This document shows positions 14,229 to 22,385 of a stretch of 37,656 nt of DNA, in pieces. Location of the stretch: NCBI GenBank assembly GCA_002371115.1, contig DFFY01000026.1:1-37656 (forward strand), in the 5' to 3' direction. Origin of the DNA: Bacteroidales bacterium UBA3764 (GTDB taxonomy: Bacteria; Bacteroidota; Bacteroidia; Bacteroidales; UBA932). Under the pieces are notes generated by a model that saw only the letters and a program-made list of their open reading frames with translations, was not told where the DNA came from and ran no database searches. The position numbers and the translations under genes were made by a program. Each line of letters opens with the position of its first letter. The stretch's first letter is position 1.

Positions 14229-15653
14229 TTACGATTGAAAAAGGTCGTCCATAGTCAATTTAACCGGGACATCGGCGGCATTGGCATTGTCCGTGAGGCC
14301 GAAAGTCGTAATGATTGACAATACAATCCGTTTTCCGACTCCAGTCTCGCGTTTGAATACCGCCTTTCGGTATTCCATTTTGGACAATTCTTCAGATGAC
14401 AGCGAATAGGGCGACTTGCTGTATTTCATCTCGAACAGGTTAATGGTATCGTCGTTACGGTCAATGAGAAGGTCTATCTGCACTCCAGGTTCTTTCGACC
14501 CTTTTGGAGACTTCCAGTTCCAGGAATGGGCCGTACTGATGACAGTGGTAAGACCCATCGCCTTTTTAATCTGATCAATATGCTGCAGGCAGACCCGCTC
14601 AAAGGCCAGGCCGACCCACGCATCATAAACGCCTGTGTCCAGGCTGGAGGTCCAGAAGTGGGTTTCGCCGCGCGAGTTTTCGCCGATGAACATGAACCAA
14701 AAGAGCGTGTAGTTATCTACAAGTTGGTACATGCTCCCTTTTTTTATGTTGCCTATCATCGTGTACTTGCGAATGAAACCGCATTGCTCCAATTCCTTCA
14801 GGGCCTTGGAGAATGTCTCGTTGTCACTCAGGGACGTTGCGCTCAGAATTTCTTCCCGCAGCAAGCCGCCTCTCCTGGTTGCCAGCGCATTGACAATGGC
14901 AATGTGTGTTTTTGGGTGTCTGAAAAGAGAGGCGTAGAGAGCATCATATTCGTGTACCATTTCACCATCTTCTTCAAAGAACATGCGGTCAATGTTCTGT
15001 GCGACGGAAAAACCGGGACGAAGGAAACTCCAGTAGTATGGGATGCCGCCCATAACCATATACGCCTCCAAAATCTGCCGACGGGTGAAATCAAATCTGT
15101 TTTTCTTGCAGTACTCTTCACATTCGTGCAGAGAAAACGGCCGAAGTTGAATTTGCCGGGTAATACGGTCGTGCAGGCCTCCGTAATTCATTACTATATT
15201 ATCAATAATCCAAGAGGTCGCACTGCCGCATACGATAAGCACAATGTCCTTCCTTGTTGTTGCCCATGCGTTCCAGAAGTGATCCAACGCACGAATGAAA
15301 TTGGACTTGGGTGTATCCAACCACGGAAGTTCATCGATGAACACCACTTTCTTCCCTTCCGGCAGACCTGCCAGAAGACGCTGGAGGAGACGGAATGCAT
15401 CACCCCAATTCTTTGGCTTGGGACTCTTTGGCAGTCCGGCCGCATAGAGTGATTCCCGGAATTCAGTAAGTTGCTCATTCATTGTCGCATCCAGGATTCC
15501 CGTATGCTGAAAGGCAAACTGATAATTGAAGGTTTCCCGCACCAAAAAGGTCTTCCCCACGCGTCGTCGGCCATAGAGGGCAACAAATTCAGACTGTTTT
15601 GAACGTAGAAGTTCGCGAAGCAGTGCCTGTTCTTTTTCTCTTCCTATCAGCAT
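14229..15653 (-). CDS. ATP-binding protein, archaeal-type ATPase_2 plus DUF234 domain
   Basis: This 474-residue protein has an N-terminal AAA-like P-loop module: LYGRRRVGKTFLVRE (Walker A at 28-35) and KKVVFIDELPWLD (Walker B at 101-109), then LIVCGSATSWI (sensor 1). The C-terminal DUF234 part contains D394 (IDLLIDR) and E408-x-K410 (LFEMKY), a PD-(D/E)XK-type set. This family is widespread in Bacteroidota and archaea with no assigned role. It is not a polysaccharide enzyme and stands alone here: a 130-bp gap in front, its own TATCTTTG box, and a nearby inverted repeat. The ATG at 15653 is chosen because an ATG at 15677 would overlap the -7 box. It looks like an insertion into the operon. Confidence 0.88.
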   Translation of the reverse strand: MLIGREKEQALLRELLRSKQSEFVALYGRRRVGKTFLVRETFNYQFAFQHTGILDATMNEQLTEFRESLYAAGLPKSPKPKNWGDAFRLLQRLLAGLPEGKKVVFIDELPWLDTPKSNFIRALDHFWNAWATTRKDIVLIVCGSATSWIIDNIVMNYGGLHDRITRQIQLRPFSLHECEEYCKKNRFDFTRRQILEAYMVMGGIPYYWSFLRPGFSVAQNIDRMFFEEDGEMVHEYDALYASLFRHPKTHIAIVNALATRRGGLLREEILSATSLSDNETFSKALKELEQCGFIRKYTMIGNIKKGSMYQLVDNYTLFWFMFIGENSRGETHFWTSSLDTGVYDAWVGLAFERVCLQHIDQIKKAMGLTTVISTAHSWNWKSPKGSKEPGVQIDLLIDRNDDTINLFEMKYSKSPYSLSSEELSKMEYRKAVFKRETGVGKRIVLSIITTFGLTDNANAADVPVKLTMDDLFQS

Positions 15654-15674
15654 ATCATTGTGTTGACTGTTGCA

Positions 15675-15682
15675 CAAAGATA
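15675..15682 (-). promoter_or_regulatory. -7 promoter box (TATCTTTG) of the DUF234 ATPase
   Basis: The minus strand reads TATCTTTG, an exact TAnnTTTG match, 21 bp ahead of the ATG at 15653. No clear TTTG is seen at -33. It would let the ATPase, and perhaps the genes after it, be transcribed separately from the main operon. Confidence 0.55.
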
Positions 15683-15711
15683 GTAATTCTTATTTAATAA
15701 CGCGCTATAAC

Positions 15712-15747
15712 CCGTGGAAATCTATCAAAAAAGGAACATTTCCACGG
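15712..15747. repeat. Perfect 10-bp inverted repeat between DUF4422 gene and ATPase gene
   Basis: CCGTGGAAAT (15712-15721) and ATTTCCACGG (15738-15747) are exact reverse complements around a 16-nt loop. It lies 36 bp past the DUF4422 stop. It could be a factor-dependent or weak terminator (no T tract follows), an operator for the ATPase gene, or a scar of insertion. Confidence 0.6.
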
Positions 15748-15783
15748 ATAATAACATCTTTGGTGCCGTTGAAGAACTTGAAA

Positions 15784-16560
15784 TTAAGGCATTTTCCTTT
15801 TGATATACTGAATAACCCTTTTTAAAAATGAAATCTTCTCCGTTTCAAGCAAAGGGATTTCCACTGCCTGAATCTGATGTGCTGCGAGCCAGATATCCAG
15901 GCAAAACTCACTCAGCGCTCCGGCATAGCGACGTTGATCGCTTCTGCTTTTACGCAGTTCCACCACCCTGTCTATTACAGGAAACAGCCATGCGCAATAT
16001 TCACGGAACATTTCCGCATTCATAATAAACATATTCAGCATATGGGCTGTTTTTCCTGTCAAAACCTTAAGTCCCGCCTGAAAATACTCAGGGGAGGAAC
16101 ACTCCTTTATCGCCTGTTTCAGACATTCTATATCCTTTTCGTGGATTTCCCGATATCCATACATGGACGTGATGTAGTGCTGCTCAATTGAGGGATGATA
16201 TTTTCGGGCAGAGGTAACGAAAACAGTTCGATACCCGTGCTTGTTTACCAGTTCTTCCAACTGCTCTGTGGACAAAACATCCATTAGGGTCTTTGCGCCT
16301 CTTTTCAAGGTAAAATGCCTACGATAATGGGCCACACCGATGAAATCTCCATTTTCAAGAGGGAGATTTTTCCACGCCCAGTATATCGCCGTCAATTCGC
16401 AATAAGTAGCATTTTTCCCACTGATATTATCTCCATCGTCATCCCTCTGAAATATTTTTCCCAGTGACGTGAGACCTGTACCTACGCAAACGGGAAGATA
16501 CATTCCGTCAGAAGGCATTTCATACGCCTTGTGCGTAACAACAATAATCCGTTTACTCAT
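15784..16560 (-). CDS. DUF4422 glycosyltransferase
   Basis: This 258-residue cytoplasmic protein matches the DUF4422 family, seen as glycosyltransferases in capsule loci. The N-terminus RIIVVTHKAYEMPSDGMYLPV and the block GKNATYCELTAIYWAWKN with DFIGVAHYRRHF are the family's signature; the last resembles a donor-site loop. The ATG at 16560 gives an ATGA overlap (16557-16560) with the GT4 gene before it and starts at MSKRIIVV; a slightly longer frame to 16569 is possible. It may be a galactofuranose or other sugar transferase, but that is not visible from sequence. It is followed by a non-coding gap before the inserted ATPase. Confidence 0.87.
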   Translation of the reverse strand: MSKRIIVVTHKAYEMPSDGMYLPVCVGTGLTSLGKIFQRDDDGDNISGKNATYCELTAIYWAWKNLPLENGDFIGVAHYRRHFTLKRGAKTLMDVLSTEQLEELVNKHGYRTVFVTSARKYHPSIEQHYITSMYGYREIHEKDIECLKQAIKECSSPEYFQAGLKVLTGKTAHMLNMFIMNAEMFREYCAWLFPVIDRVVELRKSRSDQRRYAGALSEFCLDIWLAAHQIQAVEIPLLETEKISFLKRVIQYIKRKMP

Positions 16561-17612
16561 TCGAAACAATTAATAAAATCCTCGACAGATGCGCTCTTGT
16601 AGGTAAGCGGCACCTTTTTTAAAGCCAAAACTTTCACCATTGCCTCCGCAATCGCATCTTCATCATCAACGGGAACAATGTAGCCATTCACACCTTCCTC
16701 CACTATTGTTGACATGGACTTGATGCAATCCGTCGTTACCGACGGCACACCAAGACACTGCGCTTCAATCAATGCATTGGGCAGCCCTTCCCAGCGCGAA
16801 GGGAGCACAAAGCAGTCCGCATACTTCACCCATGGAACGGGATTGCTTTGATATCCATGGAAAAAAACCACGTTTTCCAGCGCGTGAAACCTGGCGAAAT
16901 CCCGCAACGACCGGAGATAATCCCCGTCTGCAGGATCACAGCCACCAACAATATGCAGCTTAGCTTCAGGCACCTGTTCCCTGACCTTCAAAAAGGCTCT
17001 CAATAGCACATCCTGTCCCTTCTGGCGCAATACCCGGGCAACATTTACATAATTAACGCCTGATGAATAGGGCGAGATGGCTTTCGATGCTTTTTCAAAG
17101 AGGACCTTAAGATCGACAGGGTTGGCAAGCAGTCGAATCTTGTCACGGCTTACGCCCAATTGAGCCTGCAATTCTTCCGCCATTTCTTCTGTCTGACAGA
17201 TGATGACCGAAGCCTTTGGATAATTCATTCTGATATAAAAAGCGCTTACCGGATCCTCTTTATTCAAGGATAGATTAGCCCGGATAACCGTTTTTGGCAC
17301 GCCGGCAAGGCGGGCAGCGAAAAGTGACCTCCCGTTCAAGTGATGCAAAGAAGAGAAAATGACATCCGGTCGGAAACGACGCATAAGGAGGTAAAGCTTG
17401 ACGACTCCCCCCTGCCAAATACGCTTTACCCTCAAAAAAGTAACTTTTGCACCCTGAGGTAACAATTCCCATACAGCATCCATTCCCGTGCCCACAACCA
17501 CATATTCCACTGCAAATCTGTCTTCAGGCAAGTACGAGGCTATCCTTACAGTCTGACGCTCAGCACCACCGTTCCCATTTGGCAATATGACCAAAACCTT
17601 TTTTCGTGTCAT
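16557..17612 (-). CDS. GT4-family glycosyltransferase
   Basis: This 351-residue GT-B enzyme begins KKVLVILPNGNGGAERQTVRIA, with the 'GGAERxxxxLA' loop of GT4. Its donor half has NYVNVARVLRQKGQDVLLRAF, KLHIVGGCDPADGDYL, VVFFHGYQSNPVPWVKYAD and LPSRWEGLPNALIEAQCLGVPSVTTD, the standard 'E-G-L-P-N-x-L-I-E-A' donor motif. Its ATG shares one base with the stop of glf (TGATG at 17614-17610), so the two are translationally coupled. That proximity makes Galf transfer one possibility, but many GT4 donors would fit. Confidence 0.9.
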   Translation of the reverse strand: MTRKKVLVILPNGNGGAERQTVRIASYLPEDRFAVEYVVVGTGMDAVWELLPQGAKVTFLRVKRIWQGGVVKLYLLMRRFRPDVIFSSLHHLNGRSLFAARLAGVPKTVIRANLSLNKEDPVSAFYIRMNYPKASVIICQTEEMAEELQAQLGVSRDKIRLLANPVDLKVLFEKASKAISPYSSGVNYVNVARVLRQKGQDVLLRAFLKVREQVPEAKLHIVGGCDPADGDYLRSLRDFARFHALENVVFFHGYQSNPVPWVKYADCFVLPSRWEGLPNALIEAQCLGVPSVTTDCIKSMSTIVEEGVNGYIVPVDDEDAIAEAMVKVLALKKVPLTYKSASVEDFINCFE

Positions 17613-18745
17613 CAGCTTAAAGATCTCCAGAGGTTAATCACTTTCTCGATAACAGGAGCCATGTCATAATACCGATACTCCGCCAGACGCCCGCCAAACA
17701 CGACCCCGGTTTCTTTCTCCGCAAGTGTACGGTACCGTTCTGCCAGTTGGTTATTCCGCTCATCATTCACGGGATAGAATGGTTCCATCCCCTCCTTATA
17801 TTCCGTGGAATACTCTTCGGAAATAACCGTCTTGGGACAGTCGTATACCGCCTGGTTAAACATTTCAAAATGCTTGTGTTCTATGATACGGGTATAGGGG
17901 TGTTCGTGGGAGGTGTAGTTTACCACGGCATTGCCTTGATAATTATGGATATCCATTACCCTTGTCTTGAATTGGACGGTGCGCCAGTCCAGCTTTCCAT
18001 AGCAGAATCCAAAGTATTCATCAATCGGACCGGTGTAAACCAATTGCCGAGCATACTTGCGCCAGTCTCTGTATCCGGAATTGAAGAAATCCGTATTGGT
18101 CTTGCATTCTACCCCTTCCAGTAGCCCCTCGGTCAATTTGTTGTATCCGCCTACAGGAATGCCTTGATACGCATCGTTGAAATAGTTGTTATCAAAGACC
18201 AAGCGTACTGGCAGACGCTTGATAATGAATGCCGGCAGTTCACTGCAAGGGCGGCCCCACTGCTTTTCCGTGTACTCCTTGATTAGTGTCTCGAAGATAT
18301 CCTTACCTACCAGGTAGAGACCCTGTTCTTCAAGGTTTCGAGCTTCGGTCACTCCTGCCGCCTTCATCTTTGCTACAGCCTCGGCTCTCTGCTCTTCAAT
18401 CTTCGCCTTGGCCTGCTCAGGTTTGGTAATTCCCCACATCTGATAAAAAGTGTTCATATTGAATGGCAGGTTGAAAATCTTTCCGCGATAGTTGGCAAGA
18501 GGACTATTGGTATAGCGGTTAAACGGGACCAGTCCGTTTACGTAGTCCCAAATCTCCCGATTATTTGTATGGAAGATGTGAGCACCGTACTTGTGGACAT
18601 TGATTCCTTCAATACTTTCGCAATAAATATTGCCTCCAAGATGTGGACGCTTGTCTATCACCAGGCATTTTTTACCTTGCTTAGTAGCTTCATGGGCAAA
18701 CGTGGCTCCAAAAAGACCGGAACCGACAATCAGATAATCATACAT
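17612..18745 (-). CDS. glf: UDP-galactopyranose mutase
   Basis: This 377-residue FAD enzyme converts UDP-galactopyranose to UDP-galactofuranose in the cytoplasm. The start MYDYLIVGSGLFGATFA contains the GxGxxG Rossmann loop, followed by CLVIDKRPHLGGNIYCE. KYGAHIFHTNNREIWDYVN is the family signature around the flavin and substrate, and RYTNSPLANYRGKIFNLPFN and EYTEKQWGR follow. The end KETGVVFGGRLAEYRYYDMAPVIE is the second FAD-binding strand with the conserved Arg/Tyr set. The ATG at 18745 is preferred to 18757 as it begins the Rossmann strand. Its presence predicts galactofuranose in the polymer. Confidence 0.96.
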   Translation of the reverse strand: MYDYLIVGSGLFGATFAHEATKQGKKCLVIDKRPHLGGNIYCESIEGINVHKYGAHIFHTNNREIWDYVNGLVPFNRYTNSPLANYRGKIFNLPFNMNTFYQMWGITKPEQAKAKIEEQRAEAVAKMKAAGVTEARNLEEQGLYLVGKDIFETLIKEYTEKQWGRPCSELPAFIIKRLPVRLVFDNNYFNDAYQGIPVGGYNKLTEGLLEGVECKTNTDFFNSGYRDWRKYARQLVYTGPIDEYFGFCYGKLDWRTVQFKTRVMDIHNYQGNAVVNYTSHEHPYTRIIEHKHFEMFNQAVYDCPKTVISEEYSTEYKEGMEPFYPVNDERNNQLAERYRTLAEKETGVVFGGRLAEYRYYDMAPVIEKVINLWRSLS

Positions 18746-18762
18746 AGAAGGAGGCATGAGAA

Positions 18763-20037
18763 TTATTTTTTGATCATCTTCATTTCAGATACCGAATTGG
18801 ACAAGAACGATGTCCGGGTAGCTTCCAGACTTTCCGTAGTCACATATTCAGCTGAACAGTGCATGGTGGATCCTTGGGTACGGATCAGTAGTTTTCCTGC
18901 TCCGGGATTATAGTGGCGCACAAAAAGTTCCCCGTCTGTCCTGACGTCGCAGGCCCTGAATTCCAGGGTACCGCAGGTTTCACCGTCTTTATCGCCGATG
19001 ACGGAGCAGACATTGGAAACCTCGATGCTGGATTTTACAAAACGCATTAGGTATTGCTCCGGACGGGTTTGAGGCGTCTTGTGTGGCATCCAGAAAAGCC
19101 CGGTATCCGAGTAGACGGCCGGTTTGTTGACAAAGCTGCAACGGTTAAAACTTGCGGCGATATGGTTGTCTGGAACTGCCGGGGAACGCGTGCTCTGAAA
19201 GGCCAGAATACGCTTCGGCAGACCTTTCTCCGTAACAAACGAGCAATGACGGAAGACAGCTTCGATATCGGGTACAATCCTGTCGGAATGACAATACAAG
19301 ATAACAAAACCGGGATTGTCCACAGAGGTGGCACTGCGGAAGTTGCAGGAGGATATCTTTGCCCGAAGTTTCATGTCGGAAAGTTCAGAAGCCGCATCAA
19401 CGGCAACGCACAGGCACTCATCGTGCGTATCATAGTCAATATCTACATTGCGGAGGGAAAGCCGCAGCTGCTCCCTGTACTTGTTCATCAGCCACAACGC
19501 CCCACCCTGGGCGGAGCGCGAGTGCGAGACGATGCGGCAATCCCGGAGGGACATATTGGCCCCGGCATTCACGATAAAGGACAAGTTGTTGTATCGCCCG
19601 AAATCTTCAAAATCCACATTCCGGAATTCGGCCTTGGCGCAATTGCCGACATAAAAGACATATGTGTCTCCACGACGGGAAGCATCCTTGAATTTCGGAC
19701 CAAGATAACTCTTTATATATAAGTTTTTCACTTTGAATACATCCCGGGAGTCATAATCATTCTCGAAAGCAAAGAGACAATCGGACGCCAGAACCGGATA
19801 CGAGGAATCAATGACCAACGTGGCACCGTTCCCGTCAAGCACAAAGGAATTTCCGGAAATGCGTTCCAGTCTGGAACGGAGGATATAGGTTTTATCCTTC
19901 TTCAGGGACACAGGGAGGCCGCTTCGTATGCAGGCATTGAAAGCGGGAGCATCATCACCGGCACCGTCAGCGGGAGCGCCGAACTGCTCAGGTGTAACAA
20001 AAGACGCCAAAAGAGCTATAAGTACTATTATTTGCAT
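18763..20037 (-). CDS. Secreted right-handed beta-helix protein (pectate-lyase-like)
   Basis: This 424-residue protein opens with a short hydrophobic segment (MQIIVLIALLASF) that should act as a signal peptide. Next is TPEQFGAPADGAGDDAPAFNACI, the 'FGAxxDGxxDDxxAxxxAI' motif that starts Pectate_lyase_3/beta-helix proteins. The rest has the rhythm of short strands and turns of a parallel beta-helix (FVLDGNGATLVID, KAEFRNVDFEDFG, MSLRDCRIVSHS, LSLRNVDIDYD, ISSCNFRSA, FRHCSFV, FNRCSFV), with repeated C-x-F/V strand ends. Family members are polysaccharide lyases, hydrolases or epimerases. No catalytic set was identified. In the middle of a GT series, it may edit or trim the polymer in the periplasm. 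It overlaps the GT gene before it by 10 bp. Confidence 0.8.
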   Translation of the reverse strand: MQIIVLIALLASFVTPEQFGAPADGAGDDAPAFNACIRSGLPVSLKKDKTYILRSRLERISGNSFVLDGNGATLVIDSSYPVLASDCLFAFENDYDSRDVFKVKNLYIKSYLGPKFKDASRRGDTYVFYVGNCAKAEFRNVDFEDFGRYNNLSFIVNAGANMSLRDCRIVSHSRSAQGGALWLMNKYREQLRLSLRNVDIDYDTHDECLCVAVDAASELSDMKLRAKISSCNFRSATSVDNPGFVILYCHSDRIVPDIEAVFRHCSFVTEKGLPKRILAFQSTRSPAVPDNHIAASFNRCSFVNKPAVYSDTGLFWMPHKTPQTRPEQYLMRFVKSSIEVSNVCSVIGDKDGETCGTLEFRACDVRTDGELFVRHYNPGAGKLLIRTQGSTMHCSAEYVTTESLEATRTSFLSNSVSEMKMIKK

Positions 20038-21233
20038 ATGACAACGCTTTTTACAAAGTCAGCAAGCGGGGCCGACCATTTCCTGTAATCAAAACTGCGG
20101 CGGCAGAGTTCTTTCCCGGCAGCCCCTATTTGTCGGGCGCGGGGCAAATCGCTGAACACCTTTACGATGCCCCCGGACAAAGCTTTAACGTCTTCTGCCG
20201 GCGTCACCATGGCGGTTTCGCCGTCTTTCAACCAGTTCATCGCTTCCCCAACATCGGTTATGATTATCGGCTTTCCTGCTGCCAGATACTCCCCGAGTTT
20301 CGTGGAAAAACCGTAATAATTCTGCTGCGTGCGGTACTTGTTGAGAATGACAAGAGAGGCTCCGGCAAGATACTTCCGCAACTGCTCCCCGAACAGATAT
20401 CCCGTAAAACGGATTCTGTCATGAAGCTCATATTTTTCTATTAGTCGCTCTATCTCAACGCAATGCGGAGAATCCTCGACACGGCCTGCCAATACAAAAC
20501 GGACCGTCTCCGGTAGTTCCCCCACAGCCATTCCAAAAGCCTCGATCATCCCCAGGATACCGTCTTTCTGCTCGTACAGGGTGCCGGCATGAAAAATATA
20601 GGGAAACTCCGCATCGGCAGACGCATCTTCCAGATTATACTTGTCGAAATCGACCATGATGGGCACCTTGACATGCTTGCAGGAAGGACGGGTATGTGCT
20701 TTTGCGTATTCCAACAAGGCATCGGATATGCTGACAACACCGTCCAGCAGCGGGAATTGCCTTCGGAGCGTGTATGCCCTCATCCATTTTGCATATCCCG
20801 TCTCCTTCCCCGTTCCATACGGGAGTTCACACAATTCCAAGATGCATTTGGCGCCTTTCCTGTGGGCAGCCCTGATAAAAAGCAGCGTCAGAGCGGCGCT
20901 GTCCTGCACATTCAAAAAAAGCAAGTCACCTGCCGAAAGATTGTCCTCCAGATAACGTACGGTATGCAGGATGTCCAGACAGTCGTTGAACTTCCGGACA
21001 AATACATTGCTGCCGCGCAAAGGGCTACCTCCGATGTAGCGATAAGGGATCCCTTCACATACGCCATTCCCGTCCGTGTTGTGGGGAGGCTTGCCATAAA
21101 CCTCCGTGCGGCGGTAAACAAGCACCTCGCAGTCCACACCTCCCTGCCGGAAAGCCCGGGCAAAGCATTTGATGCGGTTTACCGCAGCCATACCGTTAGG
21201 AAACGGTTCTCCTGTAACAATAATGATTTTCAT
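20028..21233 (-). CDS. GT4-family glycosyltransferase
   Basis: This 401-residue GT-B enzyme begins MKIIIVTGEPFPNGMAAVNR, with an 'NGMAAxNR' loop in place of the usual GG loop, a variant seen in capsule GT4 enzymes. The donor half has FPYIFHAGTLYEQKDGILGMIEAF, VRFVLAGRVED, RIRFTGYLFGEQLRKYLAGASLVIL, and YGFSTKLGEYLAAGKPIIITDVGE, where 'FSTKLGEYLAxGKP' replaces 'EGxPxxxxEA' with the donor-contacting Glu kept. It starts 3 bp after the preceding GT ends and overlaps the beta-helix gene by 10 bp. Donor and linkage unknown. Confidence 0.9.
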   Translation of the reverse strand: MKIIIVTGEPFPNGMAAVNRIKCFARAFRQGGVDCEVLVYRRTEVYGKPPHNTDGNGVCEGIPYRYIGGSPLRGSNVFVRKFNDCLDILHTVRYLEDNLSAGDLLFLNVQDSAALTLLFIRAAHRKGAKCILELCELPYGTGKETGYAKWMRAYTLRRQFPLLDGVVSISDALLEYAKAHTRPSCKHVKVPIMVDFDKYNLEDASADAEFPYIFHAGTLYEQKDGILGMIEAFGMAVGELPETVRFVLAGRVEDSPHCVEIERLIEKYELHDRIRFTGYLFGEQLRKYLAGASLVILNKYRTQQNYYGFSTKLGEYLAAGKPIIITDVGEAMNWLKDGETAMVTPAEDVKALSGGIVKVFSDLPRARQIGAAGKELCRRSFDYRKWSAPLADFVKSVVICK

Positions 21234-21236
21234 CCC

Positions 21237-22385
21237 TTACAACAATGATCTATATACACAGGCATAACGCCGAGCCGTTTCCGTCCAGGAAAACTCCCCG
21301 GCCCGGCGGGTGCATTTGTCCCGGACTGCCAGGCGCTCACCCGCAGAAAGGCCGGTGATAAATTCCAACTGCTCGGCCAGGTTTGAATCGCCGCTGCCGT
21401 CCTCGTCAAAATAAAATGCGGCATCGCCCCCTATCTCCGGGAAACAGGATTTGCCAGCCAGCAGGACGGGACAGCCGCAGGCCATGGCCTCGAGCGTAGG
21501 CAGCCCAAAACCCTCATACTCTGAAGGGAAAACAAAACACAAAGCTTGATGGTACAGAGAAAAAAGGTCTTCCGTAGATACCGTCATCGCATGGAATCTT
21601 TGTTCAAGTCCAAAGGATGAAAGCATCCGGCGTTCGGAATCATTGAAGCCCGCGCCCGTGCAAACCACATGGATGTCGTCATGTGCCTCCAAAAAACGCC
21701 GGGCCTGTGAAACGAAGAAGTCAAAACGCTTGTAGGCCGTTCTTCCGCCAACGAACAGGATATAATCAAACGGAAGCAGTCTCCTGAATTCCACATCTTT
21801 GACATCAGGAGCGCCCCAATGAATGACCGAAACTTTTTCTTCAGGGATATCCCAGCGCTCCAGAATGTCTTTTTTCGTATTCTCGCTGATGGCGACAATG
21901 CTGTCCGCAAGCGGAATCAGCTTTTTCCGCTGCACGATGTCCGGAAAATCTTCCGCATAATACGAGGGAAATAATTCGGGGACAATGTCGTGTACGACCA
22001 GCACAAACGGTTTATTGTTATACCCCAGAAAATGCGAATTATAATGCGTGGGCTGGAATACATCATAATCTCCCCGGGCCATCAGACTGCGGCAGTACTT
22101 CCTGTTCGCCGCCTCCATCGAGGGAATCAGGGAAAGAGCGGAGAGCGTTTCGTACAAACGGGTACGCCCGCGGAACTCCCTGCCTTTAAAAAAATTATCC
22201 AGCGTAAGCCGTGGCAGGGAGACCTGTTCCGGAAACAGTTCCTGCACGTAAACATTGTCCGACTCCTTCATGGCCAGCACGGGCTCTACATCCGGCGGCA
22301 GATGCGCTATCATCTCCGAAAGCGCCTTGGAAACACCTCCTATCTTTTGCCTCTGAAAAACAATATGATCGAAAAGTACTCTCAT
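21237..22385 (-). CDS. GT4-family glycosyltransferase
   Basis: This 382-residue GT-B enzyme opens MRVLFDHIVFQRQKIGGVSK, with the GGVS loop, then a long acceptor domain including FVLVVHDIVPELFPSYY. The donor half includes DSIVAISENTKKDILERW, KVSVIHWGAPD, YILFVGGRTAYKRFDFFV, DIHVVCTGAGFNDSERRML, and FVFPSEYEGFGLPTLEAMACG, the 'EGFGLPxLEAM' donor motif close to mannosyl- and galactosyltransferases of GT4. It shares ATGA (22382-22385) with the polymerase gene before it. Its specific sugar cannot be read from sequence. Confidence 0.92.
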   Translation of the reverse strand: MRVLFDHIVFQRQKIGGVSKALSEMIAHLPPDVEPVLAMKESDNVYVQELFPEQVSLPRLTLDNFFKGREFRGRTRLYETLSALSLIPSMEAANRKYCRSLMARGDYDVFQPTHYNSHFLGYNNKPFVLVVHDIVPELFPSYYAEDFPDIVQRKKLIPLADSIVAISENTKKDILERWDIPEEKVSVIHWGAPDVKDVEFRRLLPFDYILFVGGRTAYKRFDFFVSQARRFLEAHDDIHVVCTGAGFNDSERRMLSSFGLEQRFHAMTVSTEDLFSLYHQALCFVFPSEYEGFGLPTLEAMACGCPVLLAGKSCFPEIGGDAAFYFDEDGSGDSNLAEQLEFITGLSAGERLAVRDKCTRRAGEFSWTETARRYACVYRSLL

